NCBI GenBank assembly: GCA_047967505.1
Contig: CM106539.1
Strand: one strand, 5' to 3'
Source of the DNA: Dipteris shenzhenensis
Taxonomy: Eukaryota > Polypodiophyta > Polypodiopsida > Gleicheniales
Length of the DNA stretch: 64,000 nucleotides
The position numbers and the translations under genes were made by a program. Below are positions 31,871 through 43,900 of the stretch, one piece after another. Below the pieces are notes generated by a model, which saw only the letters and a list, made by a program, of their open reading frames with translations, was not told the origin of the DNA and made no database searches. Position 1 is the stretch's first letter; each line of letters starts with the position of its first letter.

Positions 31871-32127
31871 TGACAAAATATGAAGAGGGGAGAGGAGAAG
31901 AGTGGAGATGAGGAGAGAGGGCACAGCTAGAGAGCACACCACAAATGACTAACTGTACACTAGAATTAGTTGAAAAAATAGAATATATACAAACCCTTTT
32001 AGGGTTAGGGTTAGGGGATCTAACCCTTTCCTTTATAGCACTCTATAAGGTTAGTGCTATGCACATATGATCACGTGATGGTGCTATGCACACATGATCA
32101 CATGATGTTGAGCATGAACTCTCAACA
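31871..32127 (-). repeat. Element C 3' LTR (left copy)
   Basis: 257 bp, ends TGACAAAA...CTCAACA on the plus strand, identical by eye to 38781-39037. A TATATAC-like box lies near 31992 and two telomere-like TTAGGG units with a flanking inverted AACCCT lie at about 31999-32036. Confidence 0.95.
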
Positions 32128-32138
32128 CCTTCCCTCAA
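32128..32138 (-). other. Element C polypurine tract
   Basis: Minus strand CTTGAGGGAAGG directly before the LTR start TGTTGAGAG; a second similar CTTGAGGGAAGG lies about 32 bases further in. Confidence 0.65.
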
Positions 32139-32215
32139 GATCAACATCATGAAGTAGGCCTTCCCTCAAGATGATGATTCTGGGGAATCGAAGAAGGACT
32201 GAGCATTACATTCCA

Positions 32216-35200
32216 TCACACCCCTTTAATGGGAATGTCCTTCCTCTGCATCAAACCAAGAGCTAGTCGGTGTTTCTCGAATAGCTCTTTACCGAGTGGT
32301 TTGGTAAAGATGTCTGCAACATTTTCTTTGCTATCACAATGCTGCAGTGTGATGTCACCAAGTAACACTCTTTCTCTGATGAAGTGCTCTCTGACATCAA
32401 TGTGCTTTGTCCTGGAGTGATATACTGGATTTTTGGCCAATGCTTGAGCCGATTGATTATCACAGTATATTGTTGTTGGCTTTGACTCATCAAAGTAATC
32501 TGTTTCTGACAATAGTCTTCTGAGCCATATAGCTTCACATGCACCTGTAGTGAGTGCTCTATATTCTGCTTCAGTTGAAGACAAAGAAACAGTTGGTTGT
32601 TTGTTTGACAACCATGATATAGCACCGTGACCAAGGAAAAATGCATATCCCTGTGTCGATCTCCTGGTCTCATGATCTCCAGCATAGTCACTGTCACAGT
32701 ATCCATGCAACCGTGGATGACTTCCTCTGTATTCTATCCCAAATTGTCTTGTACCTCTGATGTATCTCAAGACTCTTTTGGCTGCATTCCAGTGAGACTG
32801 TTTTGGATTTGCCATAAACTGTGCTAGTGAGCTTACTGCATAACAAATATCTGGCCGTGTGATTGTCAGATATATAAGAGATCCAATGAGTTGCCTGTAG
32901 TATCTGTCATTGACTGTAGGCTTTTCTGAATCTTTAGTAAGTTTCAAACTCTGTTCCATGGGAGTGGCTGCAATCTTGCAATCTGCCATATGAAACTTCT
33001 TCAGGAGACTGTCAACATACTTGAGCTGACTCATGAATGTGCTATCTGAATCTCTCCAGAATTCAATTCCAAGACAATAGTGCATAAGTCCAAGATCTTT
33101 CATGTCGAACTCTGCAGATAAGTCTTGTTTTAGCTTTCGGATGAAGCTATCCTTGCTTCCTGTCACAATCAGATCATCTACGTACAAAAGTGCAATAGTA
33201 ATATCTTCCCCTTAAACTTTGTAGTAGAGAGTATGATCTGCATTGGACTTCATGTATCCCAGATCAGCAAAATACTTGTCAATTCTGCTGTACCAACTTC
33301 TGGGTGCTTGCTTTAAGCCATAGAGACTTTTCTTGAGATGGCAAACCTTGTTCTCCTGTCCTGGTTCAACATAACCGGCTGGTTGTTGCATGTAGACTTC
33401 CTCGTCTAGATAACCATTGAGAAATGCATTCTTGACATCGAGCTGATACACATTCCATTTACTGAGTGTTGCTAGTGATATCAAGAACCGTATGGAATCC
33501 ATCTTTGCTACTGGAGCATAAGTCTCATCGTAATCTTGACCATATTGTTGTGCAAATCCTTTTGCAACTAATCTGGCTTTGTATCTCTGAATACTGCCAT
33601 CTGGATTGTACTTCACTTTGTATACCCATTTGTTGGCTATGGCCTTCTTTCCTGGTGGAAGGTCGCATAATTCCCAAGTGTTATTTTTATACAAAGCATC
33701 CATTTCTTCATTCATTGCAGTTTGCCATTCTGGCTTATCTACTGCGTCTTCGAAGTACACTGGCTCTTCTGTAGCCATGATGGTAGTCATAAGAGCATAG
33801 TTGGTGGTTTCCACCTGAATTGCTTTGCCTTTCTGAGCATATGTCAATCTGGCTGGTGGTCTGCTTTCCCTAGTAGACCGTCTGAGCTGCTGTGATGCTG
33901 ATTGGGGTGTTGCTGGCAATTCTTGCTCTTCTTCATCAACCTGTTCTGTAGATGACTGTGAAGTCGATGCTTCTATCTCCTGTGTAGGTGAGGTTGTCCA
34001 TTCTGATTCCTCATCGAAGATTACATCTCTGGAGATAATGACTTTGCGGTTGATGGGATCATACAATTTGTATGCTTTACTTTCTTCACTGTAGCCAACC
34101 ATGATGCATTTGCGTGACTTCGCATCCAATTTCCTGCGATGATCATCATGTATGTGGGCATATGCTATGCAACCAAATATGCGGAGATGCCCAATGCGTG
34201 GCTTGTGTCCAGTGAATGCTTCATAAGGAGTCATTCCTTGTATCGGTTCGGTAGGAAGCCGATTAAGCAAGTAGTTAGCTGTAGCTATTGCTTCTGCCCA
34301 ATACTGATTCGGAAGATGCTTTTCACTAAGCATTGCTCTAGCACTGTCTGCTAAAGTCCCATTCTTCCTTTCAGCTATTGCATTTTGCTGAGGAGTATCT
34401 GCACATGTGAATTGTCTTCGAATGCCGTGAGTTTTGCAAAAGTTCATGAAGGCTGAAGACATGTATTCTCCTCCTCTGTCTGATCTCATGACCTTGATTT
34501 TTCTGCCTGTCTAGTTTTCTACCATGGCTTTGAATTCTTGAAATCTGGCAAACACTTCAGATTTCTCTTTCAGAAAGTAGACCCAACAATATCTGCTGTA
34601 GTCGTCGATGAAGGTCAAGTAATAAAGTGAACCATTGATGCTGCGGGTCTGGGCATAACCCCATACATCTGTATGAATTAAATCAAGAATACCTCGTGCA
34701 TGAGAGGTACTTCTGACAAAGTTGGTTCGCTTTTGTTTGCCGAAGCAGCATGCTTCACAAACCTTTCCAAGAAACTGTAGCTTCGGAATCCCAATTGCCA
34801 TATTTTGATTCCTTAGATCTAACAAGTACTTGAAGTTGACATGACCATATCTCTTGTGCCATTTTGCAGATAGTGGCATCTGTTGCATTTGAGCTGACAT
34901 GGCATGCTTATCTGGTACTGTAGCTAGCATCCTGTATAAGCGTCCTTCCTTGACACCTTTTGCTACTAGCTGACCTCTTTTGGATTTGTCTCTGATAGTG
35001 CATTCATCACCGTCGAAGATGACTTTGTAGTTGTGTTCCGTCATTTGACCTACTGACAAAAGTTTCTTGCTGAGCTTCGGAACATAGAGCACATCTTTGA
35101 CTAATCCTTTTGTACCAGTGAAATTGTTTATAGGGATAACACCTATCCCTTGAACCGGATTCGGTGTATTGTCTGCTGTGTAGATGACATTCTTTTGACC

Positions 35201-35470
35201 TTCTAATGGCTTCATTTCTGTGAACCATTCCTGATGATTTGTCATATGAGATGATGCACCGCTGTCGATGTACCAAGGATCCTGTTCCACTTGGTCGACT
35301 TGATAGCTGAAATCCTCTTTGGGATTGAAATCAGTGTCTTGGTGCATTGTATCAGTCTGATGCAATTCGTCACTTGCAAGAAACATATTCCCATGTTCAT
35401 TTGCAAAATGACTGTGACTAGAATGTCCACCACGATGATTTCCTCTTCCTCGAGAATTCCCTCGATTACT
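32216..35470 (-). pseudogene. pol: Element C pol: protease, integrase, RT, RNase H
   Basis: A single minus-strand frame from about 35470 to 32216 interrupted only by TAG at 34511-34513 and TAA at 33212-33214. It contains protease (WYIDSGASSHMTNH), GAG-pre-integrase (WHKRYGHVNFKYL, CEACCFGKQ), integrase (LIHTDVWG, LTFIDDYSRYCW, RSDRGGEYMSS), a linker, RT (ANKWVYKVKYNPDGS, QLDVKNAFLNGYLDEE, YVDDLIVTGS) and RNase H (LSSTEAEYRAL, IYCDNQSAQALAKNP, VADIFTKPLG). All catalytic motifs appear intact. The first stop falls in the integrase core just before the RSDRGGEY motif, the second just before the YVDD box. Confidence 0.92.
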
Positions 35471-35499
35471 GTGGATTGACCGCCTTGGTCATACTGCTT

Positions 35500-36474
35500 C
35501 TTGCGGCAATCTCTTTCATAGTGTCCAAACTTGTGACAATAGTTGCATTGAATGTTTGACACATTGGTGGATGCATTCCCTCGTCCTTGGAATCTTCCTC
35601 TGTTGGAATGATTTCCTCTTTTGCTGATTTTGATGTTGCTGAGGATGCTGCTGATGCTGATGCTGATTCTGACTTTGATTTTGACCACTTTTCTGATATG
35701 ATCTACCTCTGTTTCTGCCTTTGCCTCTGCTTCTGTCTGAAGCGGTGAATGCTTGATCATTAGAATGACCTTTACGTGCTTGAACGGCCTGAGTCCTGAG
35801 TTCTTCACCAAGTAGAACTGACTGAAGTTCTTCCAGTGTTGGAATTTGCCGTTGGATGGCAATACTCTGGACTAGATTCTCATATCCTTCTCCTAGTCCA
35901 TTCAGGATTACTTGAACCATTTCTGCGGGATTCATAGTCTCTCCTGCTGCTGCAAGTTGATTGTTGTAGTCTTTGATGCGGAGTACATAAGCATGACCGG
36001 TTTCATTGCTATTGCGGAAACTCTGGTTGATCTGGTTTCTCAAGGTGAGAATCCTAGATGTGTTCTTGGACTCGTAGAGAGCTGCGAACATATCCCATGC
36101 TTCTTTTGATGTCTTGACTGTGTTGAGCTGTCCTAGCATGACATCTTGCACATTCTGCTTGATCAGGTGATAGGCATACTTGTCTTTCTTATCCCATTTT
36201 GCTTGAGCTCGGGCAATGGCAGGATCTGCTACTGGTGCAGAAACTGTTTGTGTGTAGATGTAGATCCCGATGTAGATCCCGTTGCTAGTGCTGTGACAAC
36301 AGATGGAGTAGAGCTACTGGTGGCTGGATCGGCCAATGGTCTAGGTATGGATCCATCGACATACTCCCATTTGTCCTGAAGCACAAGAATGGTCTCCATT
36401 CGGTATTTCCATGTACCGTAATTGGAGTTGTCTAACTTAGCAGATGCCTTCAGATTGAGGTTGCTAGTCGACAT
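35500..36474 (-). pseudogene. gag: Element C gag
   Basis: The likely start is the Met at 36474 (MSTSNLNLKASAKLDNSNYG), 19 codons inside the longest ORF, because it fits the short N-terminus typical of copia gag. The domain follows (WKYRMETILVLQDKWEYVDG, SKEAWDMFAALYESKNTSRI, ILNGLGEGYENLV), then a Gln/His-rich stretch and a zinc knuckle CNYCHKFGHYERDC (35506-35547). The reading frame changes at about 36230, 35650 and 35475. The last two flank low-complexity CAG/CAA-rich DNA, so slippage or read error is plausible. Confidence 0.88.
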
Positions 36475-37365
36475 GGTGCAAACAATGTACTCAAAAGTGT
36501 CCTGAAAAAACTCTGTATGAATCAACTGCAAATATACTCAAGATGCCAAGTGAAATCTCTGTACCGTCGGTGAAGATAGAACTATAGTAAATAAGATCTG
36601 ACCTGTGTTACAAGGCTTGTGGCAATGATGCCAGGAATAGCCAAGAGGCTTTACAAGGCTGAAAAATGATGTGCACTATGCCGTGAGATAGCCAAATAGG
36701 CTTTACAATGGTGGCATGTGTGTGTGAAATCAAGTGCTATCTGCCCACTGAATCAATCTGCAATGCCTCTGAACTCTGAAGTCTGCTCACTGAACTGATG
36801 AACGTAAGGTTTCAGGTAATGCAATGATGTGAAATCAGATGTGAGCGTATGGACTGACTCCGAGTAGGTACTAGTCGAGAATTTCGGGCATGGCTTAGAT
36901 TGGCAACTTGGGGAATTCAAAGCGTCCCCTCTATGGCGATCTAGTCTACTCTGATCTAGATCTAAACCAACCATCGATCGATGAAAGAACAGCAAATAAT
37001 TCCTTTTCTTTTGTTCTTTTTAAGTGCTGGGTCAGATGCGTCGATGTAGAGGCAAATGTGCGTGAAGGAAGTGGTTTTGTCGGCGAGGCTCAAATGTGAG
37101 TGTAACTTGCGCCGAAATGTGCGTGTGATGTAACGAGCACGTAGAGCACGAAAAATCGAGCGACTTTCCTTTTTGGAGCACCCTCAAATTCTTCCTGGAT
37201 CAAGAGATATGACTTGATCTAGGTGGAGGGGCAAAAGGAGTGCAAATGGTGCCCAATGATGATGTGTCACTGTGAGTCACATGCAGTGATGATGTGGCTC
37301 TGTGCTTAGCAAGAGGTGTGCCAGTGAAGCTTTGTGCTGAGGTGACAGTGCTGAGGTGTCACTGA
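36475..37365 (-). other. Element C leader, gag-proximal part
   Basis: No ORF that I recognise. The sequence TAGCCAAG/TAGCCAAATAGGCTTTACAA is partly repeated at about 36640-36655 and 36685-36705. It precedes the TGACGTGG array. Confidence 0.5.
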
Positions 37366-37750
37366 TGATGTGGCACTGATGACATGGCACTGATGACGTG
37401 GTAGTAATGACGTGGCAGCTGACATGGCAGTGATGATGTGGCAGTTGACGTGGCAGTGATGACGTGGCACAGATGACGTGGCACAAGTGACGTGGCAGTG
37501 CTGATGTGGCAGTAATGACGTGGCAGCTGACGTGGTAGTGATGACGTGGCAGTGCTGACGTGGCAGTAATGACGTGGCAGCTGACGTGGTAGTGATGACG
37601 TGGCAGCTGACGTGGAAGAGGTGACATGGCAGGTGACGTGGCAGTGATGATGTGGCAGGTGACGTGGCAGAGGTGACATGGCAGGTGACGTGGCAGAATG
37701 ACGTGGACTGCTTACGTGGCGCTGATGACGTGGCTCCGATGGTGACGTGG
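37366..37750. repeat. Tandem array of TGACGTGG sites in the leader of element C
   Basis: Twenty exact TGACGTGG octamers and nine one-base variants lie in a 12-14 bp register between 37366 and 37750. Exact starts: 37394, 37408, 37446, 37460, 37474, 37488, 37516, 37528, 37542, 37556, 37570, 37582, 37596, 37608, 37634, 37660, 37686, 37699, 37726, 37743. Eight of the nine variants are TGATGTGG or TGACATGG, i.e. decay at the central CpG. Unit forms are TGACGTGGCAGTGA and TGACGTGGCAGC. TGACGTGG has the ACGT core bound by plant bZIP factors. The Pro/His-rich ORFs over it are repeat artefacts. Confidence 0.95.
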
Positions 37751-38765
37751 CAGATAAGATTGGCTGATGACATGGCAGATGGATAAGGGCCACGTGTCAC
37801 AAGGAGGCCGATCGGAATCTTTGAGATTCTGACGGAATCTCAAAGATTCCGTCTTCTTCTTCGATGGAGCCGTCAATGGAGCTGGGTTGAAGAAGCCGCC
37901 GTTCGAGGCGTTGTAGGAGGCGTCGCTCGACGAAGAGGCTTGGAGCGCTGCACGAAGGAGGTCGCCGGAGTTCGTGGGAGCTGTTCGTAGCGAGAGGAGT
38001 TGGGAGACGAGGGCGCTGTAGAAGGCTATGGCGGCCGTGGAGCTATGAATGGCGGCCGTGGAGAGCTCTTGTGAGGTCGCTGTAGTAGCTGTATCGCGTT
38101 GCACGAGCGCCCGAGACCAAGAGCTTGGGCTCTGTCTTCGTGTTGTTTTGACGGGCAAGGCTTGAAGCGAGAATGCGTGGAGGCAGAGTTCGTTTGGAGC
38201 CTTCAAGGCTTTGTTGGAGAAGACTCGTTGATGAGCTTGTTGATGGGAGCCTTCGCGGCTGTGTGCAGATGGAGGGGCGCTTCGTTGTAGCGTAAGCTTG
38301 TTGTAGCTAGGAGCTTGCACAGGGACTGTTGTCGCTCGTAGTTGATGGAGCGCAGTTGAAGTACGTGTCTCTCGTTGGAAGGCTAGGGAGCTTGGAGTGA
38401 CTAGCTGACCATGCTATTGAGGCGTATTCGCAATCGTGCAGTCTGTCTGTAGAGAGTCGTAGGTGCTGCTTCAGATTTGCTGCTCATGCAGCTCGTGGCG
38501 TCGCTCCCTATAGATCTCTCTCTCTCAAACCTTTCAAATCTCTCCTCACATGGATCCTCACAAAGAAACTACTCAAGGGACTCTCTTACGCTCAATGAAT
38601 CTTTCATGAAATGGATCTCTCTTACTCTCTCAATGACGGAAATCTCTCAAGAACAAATGACGGAAATCTTCTTCCGATGGACGGAATTTTCTCTCAACGG
38701 AAGAGAATGGAACACTCAATCTCTCTCAATCTCTCAAGAATCTCAATGTCTCAGCGGAAGACAAA
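37751..38765 (-). other. Element C leader, LTR-proximal part, with a possible upstream ORF
   Basis: A 202-codon minus-strand ORF (38320-37712; MQAPSYNKLTLQRSAPPSAH onward), Ser/Ala-rich, reads into the TGACGTGG array; I see no domain, and it may be chance in GC-richer DNA. Between 38500 and 38760 TCTCTC/CTCAA words are dense. Base composition here is clearly GC-richer than the rest of the window. Confidence 0.4.
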
Positions 38766-38780
38766 GGAGCTCTGATACCA
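38766..38780 (-). other. Element C primer-binding site
   Basis: Minus strand TGGTATCAGAGCTCC directly after the 5' LTR, complementary to initiator Met tRNA for at least 12 bases. Confidence 0.92.
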
Positions 38781-39037
38781 TGACAAAATATGAAGAGGGG
38801 AGAGGAGAAGAGTGGAGATGAGGAGAGAGGGCACAGCTAGAGAGCACACCACAAATGACTAACTGTACACTAGAATTAGTTGAAAAAATAGAATATATAC
38901 AAACCCTTTTAGGGTTAGGGTTAGGGGATCTAACCCTTTCCTTTATAGCACTCTATAAGGTTAGTGCTATGCACATATGATCACGTGATGGTGCTATGCA
39001 CACATGATCACATGATGTTGAGCATGAACTCTCAACA
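38781..39037 (-). repeat. Element C 5' LTR (right copy)
   Basis: 257 bp, identical by eye to 31871-32127; followed by the AATGT target duplication (39038-39042). Confidence 0.95.
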
Positions 39038-39042
39038 AATGT

Positions 39043-40036
39043 AAATCTTCTATAATAGTTGGCATGCCCCATAAAGACCTGTACACCTTTGGAATTTGTA
39101 GGGGGAGGCAATTCCATGATGATTTTGAGACTTTCCATGTCAGTTGCAATCCCATGTTGAGAAATGATATGTCCCAAAACAACTCTGTGGGTGACCATGA
39201 GTTGGCATTTTGTTGGATTTAGGAAGATGCCATACTCCCTCCACTTGATTGAAACTTGTTTAAGACATTTGAAGTGGTCTTTTTGTTTGAGTGGATGCAC
39301 AAATCATCCAAGAACACCTGTAGAAACTTATTCAAAAATGACTTGAAAGCTGTGAACATGACTCTTTGAAATGTGTCCGAGGCATTACAAAGGCCGAATG
39401 GCATGACTCTATAGGCAAATATAACCCATTATGCATAGCAAATGCTGTTTGTTATTGGTCAATAGGAGCAATTTGCACTTGGTTATAGCCACTAAAGCCA
39501 TCCAAGCCATCCAAGAAGCTATATATCTCTGATCCAGCCACCTTTTCCAATACTATTTCTGTTAAGGGTAGGGGGTAGTGATCCATGATTATGGCAGCAT
39601 TCTTTAAGTTAACACATATTCTTAGTTGCTTGTTGCGTTTAGGCACAATGATGATGGGTGAAGCCCAATCAGTATGCTCTATCTCATAGATGAATCCGGC
39701 ATCTAAGAGTTTTCCTAGTTCATCATAGACCATGGTGCCATATTTTGGATTTGTTCGATAAGGTCCGTATACCTTAGGGTGGGCACCTTCCCTAATAGGT
39801 ATCGTGTGTATTGCCACCTCTAGTGAAATTCCCTTCATTTCCTTGTATGACCATGCTAGGCAGTCTCGGTATTCCATTAGGAGTTCTTCGAGCTTTCTTT
39901 CATCTTCCTGTGTAAGATGTTTCCCAATGAATACCAATTTTTCTTCCTCCCCTTCAAGGGTGAGGTTTATTGTGTGACTTTTGGCTGGTCCCTTAGATTG
40001 GAGTCTCTCCAATGCTATCGGTTTCTTGAACTTCAT
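39043..40036 (-). pseudogene. pol: G2 pol: reverse transcriptase (third piece)
   Basis: Minus-strand gypsy RT in three frames: 40036-39452 (EELLMEYRDCLAWSYKEMKG, LGKLLDAGFIYEIEHTDWAS, PKRNKQLRICVNLKNA, then FLDGLDGFSGYNQVQIAP with the first catalytic Asp), 39404-39219 (MPFGLCNASDTFQRVMF, VFLDDLCIHS catalytic LDD) and 39300-39043 (CQLMVTHRVVLGHIISQHGI, MGHANYYRRF). FLDGLDGFSGYN contains a small internal duplication compared with the usual FLDGFSGYN. Two frameshifts break it. It is cut at the thumb by element C and continues at 31870. Confidence 0.88.
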
Positions 40037-40044
40037 ATTTTCTT

Positions 40045-40471
40045 AGTGGCCTTGGCATTGCTATGGGGACACTACCACTTGTGTAGTTCTTGAAGTACTC
40101 TCACACTTCTTGAGGATTAACCTCTGATGGTGTTGAACTAGCCTGATATGTGCTATGAGTACTGGGTGGCATAGTATCATTAACCAATTTTTTAGGCTCT
40201 TGTAGACTTTCTTTTTCTGAAGTCTCATTATCAAGCTTCATCCGCACATGTGGCTTATACTTTCTAAACTTCTTATGTTGGTAACTATGGGGTAAATTTT
40301 TGACTGGCAAAGTATTCCCAAGTAAGGGTTCATTTATTGTGCATACTCCTTAAAGTCCTTCAGGGTACCATTCAAGAGGCAGTGGCTCAGATTTTGGGGG
40401 AGCTGATGTGGTAAGATACAACTTGACAATCCTAGTTTAGACTCGTTCAAACTCATTGAAGTGTTTGGCCT
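40045..40471 (-). pseudogene. G2 linker region between protease and RT, downstream tandem copy
   Basis: Contains an ORF (40310-40101) with MPVKNLPHSYQHKKFRKYKP and a Glu/Lys/Ser/Thr-rich stretch. It is near-identical to 46148-46577. Without element D the two copies would be direct tandem repeats of about 538 bp within G2. No known domain; charged linker. Confidence 0.6.
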
Positions 40472-40476
40472 TGGCT
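40472..40476. repeat. Target-site duplication of element D, left copy
   Basis: TGGCT, exact match to 46035-46039. Confidence 0.88.
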
Positions 40477-40828
40477 TCTAAAGATAGTGGGAGAGAAGGA
40501 AGGAGTCTCACTTGCGGCTTTCTCACATACACAATGGGGGAATACACACAAAGGTGGAGGCTGAAAATAGTTTTCCTCTTCTTAGTTGTGTAAAGCCAAA
40601 GGAACTCTTGTACAAAAAAATAGAAGAACCCTATATGTGGGTCTCAAACCAAACACAGCTAACTAAGGTGGCATACTAACTGAGCCACGAACTAGAGTAC
40701 ATAAGGATAGCTATCATCTAGCTATTATTCATGGGCGGTGTACCAACCACATCTGCAGCTAACAAGTCGGTGAATAAATGCACAACAATCACCCTGGCAT
40801 ATCACGAGTGGAGCTCGATATCTCAATA
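40477..40828 (-). repeat. Element D 3' LTR (left copy)
   Basis: 352 bp. The terminal dinucleotides are mutated: outer edge TCTAAAG instead of TGTAAAG, inner edge CAATA instead of CAACA. Confidence 0.88.
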
Positions 40829-40843
40829 TTCCCCCTCGAGCTC
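40829..40843 (-). other. Element D polypurine tract
   Basis: Minus strand GAGCTCGAGGGGGAA before the 3' LTR; one base different from the other family-B copies. Confidence 0.8.
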
Positions 40844-40928
40844 AATCCCAATTCTTGCCCACCAAGTCTCTGAACTTGCGTAGCTTCTTTGCTCCCAATG
40901 CCTTCGTGAATATGTCAGCTACCTGATC

Positions 40929-43900
40929 CTATGTGCTGACATAAACTAAATCAATAAGACCTAGTAAAACCTTCTCCCACACATAGTGATAATGCACCTC
41001 AATGTGCTTTGTTCTAGCATGATAGACTGGGTTATTTGCCAAGTGTATACTGCTCATGTTGTCACAATAAATGACAACTGGCCCATCTGTAGATTGATGC
41101 ATATCATAAATTAGTCTATGCAACCAAGCTACCTCACATGCAGCCATTGCTACACCCCTGTACTTAGCCTCTTTGCTTGACAAGGCAACTGTAGGCTGTT
41201 TCTTGCTGCTCCAAGTGACTGCAGCACTCCCAAAAGAGAACACATATCCACTGGTAGATCGTCTATCAGGAATACTACCAGCCCAATCAGCATCAGTGTA
41301 TCCATGCAACTATATCTGAACCCCAGCCTCATAAAATAGTCCATACTACAATGTGGACTTCACATACCTAAGTATGCATCTAGCCGCATCCAAATGCGGT
41401 TTCCTTGGAGCCTACATAAACTGACTTACCAATCCAACAGCATAGCAAATCTGGCCTGGTAATAGTCATATAAATCAAACTTCCTACTATGCATCTATAC
41501 ATAGTAGGGTCTTCCAAAAGCTCACCTGCATTTGCGCTCAGCTTCACATTCTGCTCCAAAGGAACTGAAATAGGCTTACAGCTTGTCATCCCATATTTGG
41601 ATAGCATGTCCAATCCATACTGCCTCTGCAAGAGCTGTATCCCACTTGGTGATCTAATCACCTCAATGCCCAAGAAATAACGCAGCTCTCACAAATCCTT
41701 CATCTCAAACTTCTGCTTCAATAGCATTTTCACATGAAGGATATCTTCATCACTATCACCTGTGATGATCAAATCATCAACATAAATAACAAGCAGCATA
41801 ATACCTTTCTCTATTTTTCTCACATAAAGTGAGAAATCTGCCTTGGAAATCTAAAAGCCAATAGTGACAAGATACTGTCCTATCTTGTCAGACCATGCTC
41901 TAGGTGCTTGCTTCAAGCCATACAAGGCTTTCTTCAACCTGCAAACAAACTCACAATGAACAACATGAACATAACCTGGTGGCTGCTCCATAAAGACCTC
42001 TTCTTGCAAATCACCATGCAAGAAGGCATTCTTTACATCCATCTAGTGTAAAGACCATCCCTTTGATGCAGCCATAGCAGTGATTGCTCTTATAGTTGCC
42101 ATCCTTGCAATCGGACTGAATGTTTCTTCATAATCAATGCCATATGTTTGTGCATACCCCTTGACAACTAATCTTGCCTTGTATCTGTTCACAGAACCAT
42201 CTGCATTGTGCCTCAGCTTATAAACCCACTTACAGCCAATTGCATTCTTGTCTTTAGGCAAAGGCACCAATTCCCATGTACCATTTGCTTCCAAGGCATC
42301 CATTTCTTCATCCATGGCTTTCTCCCATTTTTCTTTTCCCATGGCTTGCTCAAAAGAAGTGGGTTCTGTTTCCTGTATCACTTTGACCATATAGGCGTAG
42401 TGAATGGCTGTAAATCCATCATATTTCAGCCTATCCATAGGATACCTAGCTCTGGTAGACTTGCACAAAATAGGCTCACTTCCAGGTGCTCTCAAAACAT
42501 CCCTGGTCTTCCTTACTCCAGGTGTAACAATAGAAGAAATACCCAACTCATCATCAATGCTCTATTCTGAGCCACTGGATTCACCATCCACATAAGAGTG
42601 ACCTGCATTCACATCTCAACCATGGGCTGATCTCCTTGTCTTTTCCTTTTCGTGATACCTGCATACCACTATCTACATTGCTTTGAGGAGATTCTCCTGA
42701 TCTCAATCTACCTGTCCATGGCAAAGTATGTGAACCACTGCTAGAGGACACTACAGGTCCACTAATATTTTGTGATTGTTGCTATAAATTCTGTGCACCA
42801 TTACCATTTTTTGCATCTACATCATCAATCACATATACTGCTTTATACCAGTTGCTCATCTCATCAAAAACATCTCTGCTCACTGTAAACTTACGAGTAG
42901 AATGGTTATAGCATCTATACCCTTTCTGCTGCAGAGAATAACCAATAAAGATGCACTTCTCAACTTTTGGATCCAACTTGGACCTCAACTCATCTGGCAC
43001 ATGAATATAGGCAATGTAACCAAAAATTTTCAAATGAGAAATATCTGGTTTCCTACCAGTATACATCTCCTCTGGCGTCATGCCATGTATTGCTGCAGTG
43101 GGAGTCCTGTTCATTATGTAAACTGCTGTAGCAATTACTTCAGCCCAATAATAATCTGGTAGGTCTTTTTCATTTAGCATGGCCCGAGATACCTCTCCAA
43201 TATGCCTGTTTTTTATTTTTAAAAGTCCATTTTGCTGTGGGGTATGACTTCATGAATATTGTTGCTTTATGCCATGCTCCTGTAGGAACCTTGCAAACTC
43301 ATTTGAGAGGTACTCTCCCCCTCCATCTGACCTTAGGCATTTTATTTGCAGGCTTGTTTCTTTTTCAACCATAGCTTTAAAAGCTTTGAAATGCCCAAAC
43401 ACTTCACTTTTCTTTTTCATAAAATACACCCAAACTTTTCTGCTGTAGTCACTAATAAAAGTGACAAAATAATGACAGCCTCCAATAGATGTAGCTTTAG
43501 TAGTCCACACATCAGAGTGGATTAATTCCAATGGCTTCTTACTCTCTTGAACATGTCTAAGAAATGGGTTTTTTTCCTGTTTTCCAAATTGACATGCTTC
43601 ACGTACCTTATGCATTTTTGCAACCTTGAATTTAGGTAATCTTGCAACAATATTTTGGGCTTGCATTGATTTAAGTCGCTGTACATTAACATGACCAATG
43701 CATTTATGCCAGAGATCAATATCTGCAACTACACCGGTCCCATGTGCAAACATTGCTGCACTCAATTCAGGCATGTCTGCATCCAACGTAAACATCTTGC
43801 CCTTCTTCTTTCTTTTGCTATCAAGCGACTGTTATTTTTCATATCCTCAACAAAGCATCCATGAGGATTACATCTGACTTGCAAGCCCTGCTGAACCATT

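Larger units (their letters stand above)
31871..39037 (-). mobile_element. Ty1/copia retrotransposon C, very young, nested in G2
   Basis: A 7,167-bp minus-strand copia element. The two 257-bp LTRs show no difference by eye and the 5-bp target duplication AATGT is perfect. Internal parts in element order: PBS, a 2.3-kb leader with a TGACGTGG array, gag with zinc knuckle, protease, integrase, RT (YVDD) and RNase H. Despite the identical LTRs, coding has two in-frame stops in pol and about three frame changes in gag. It therefore either moved with proteins supplied in trans or the sequence contains read errors. Confidence 0.95.

Noticed and set aside
31980-32040. Interstitial telomere
   Set aside because: Only two or three TTAGGG units and present in both LTRs of C, so part of the element and not a chromosome end.
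37277-37800. Long Pro/His/Ser-rich ORFs open in all three minus frames
   Set aside because: They translate the 12-14 bp TGACGTGG repeat, which lacks stop codons; not a protein.
42208-42570. 120-codon plus-strand ORF over the RT of D (and the 148-codon one over E)
   Set aside because: Shadow frame of the RT on the other strand.
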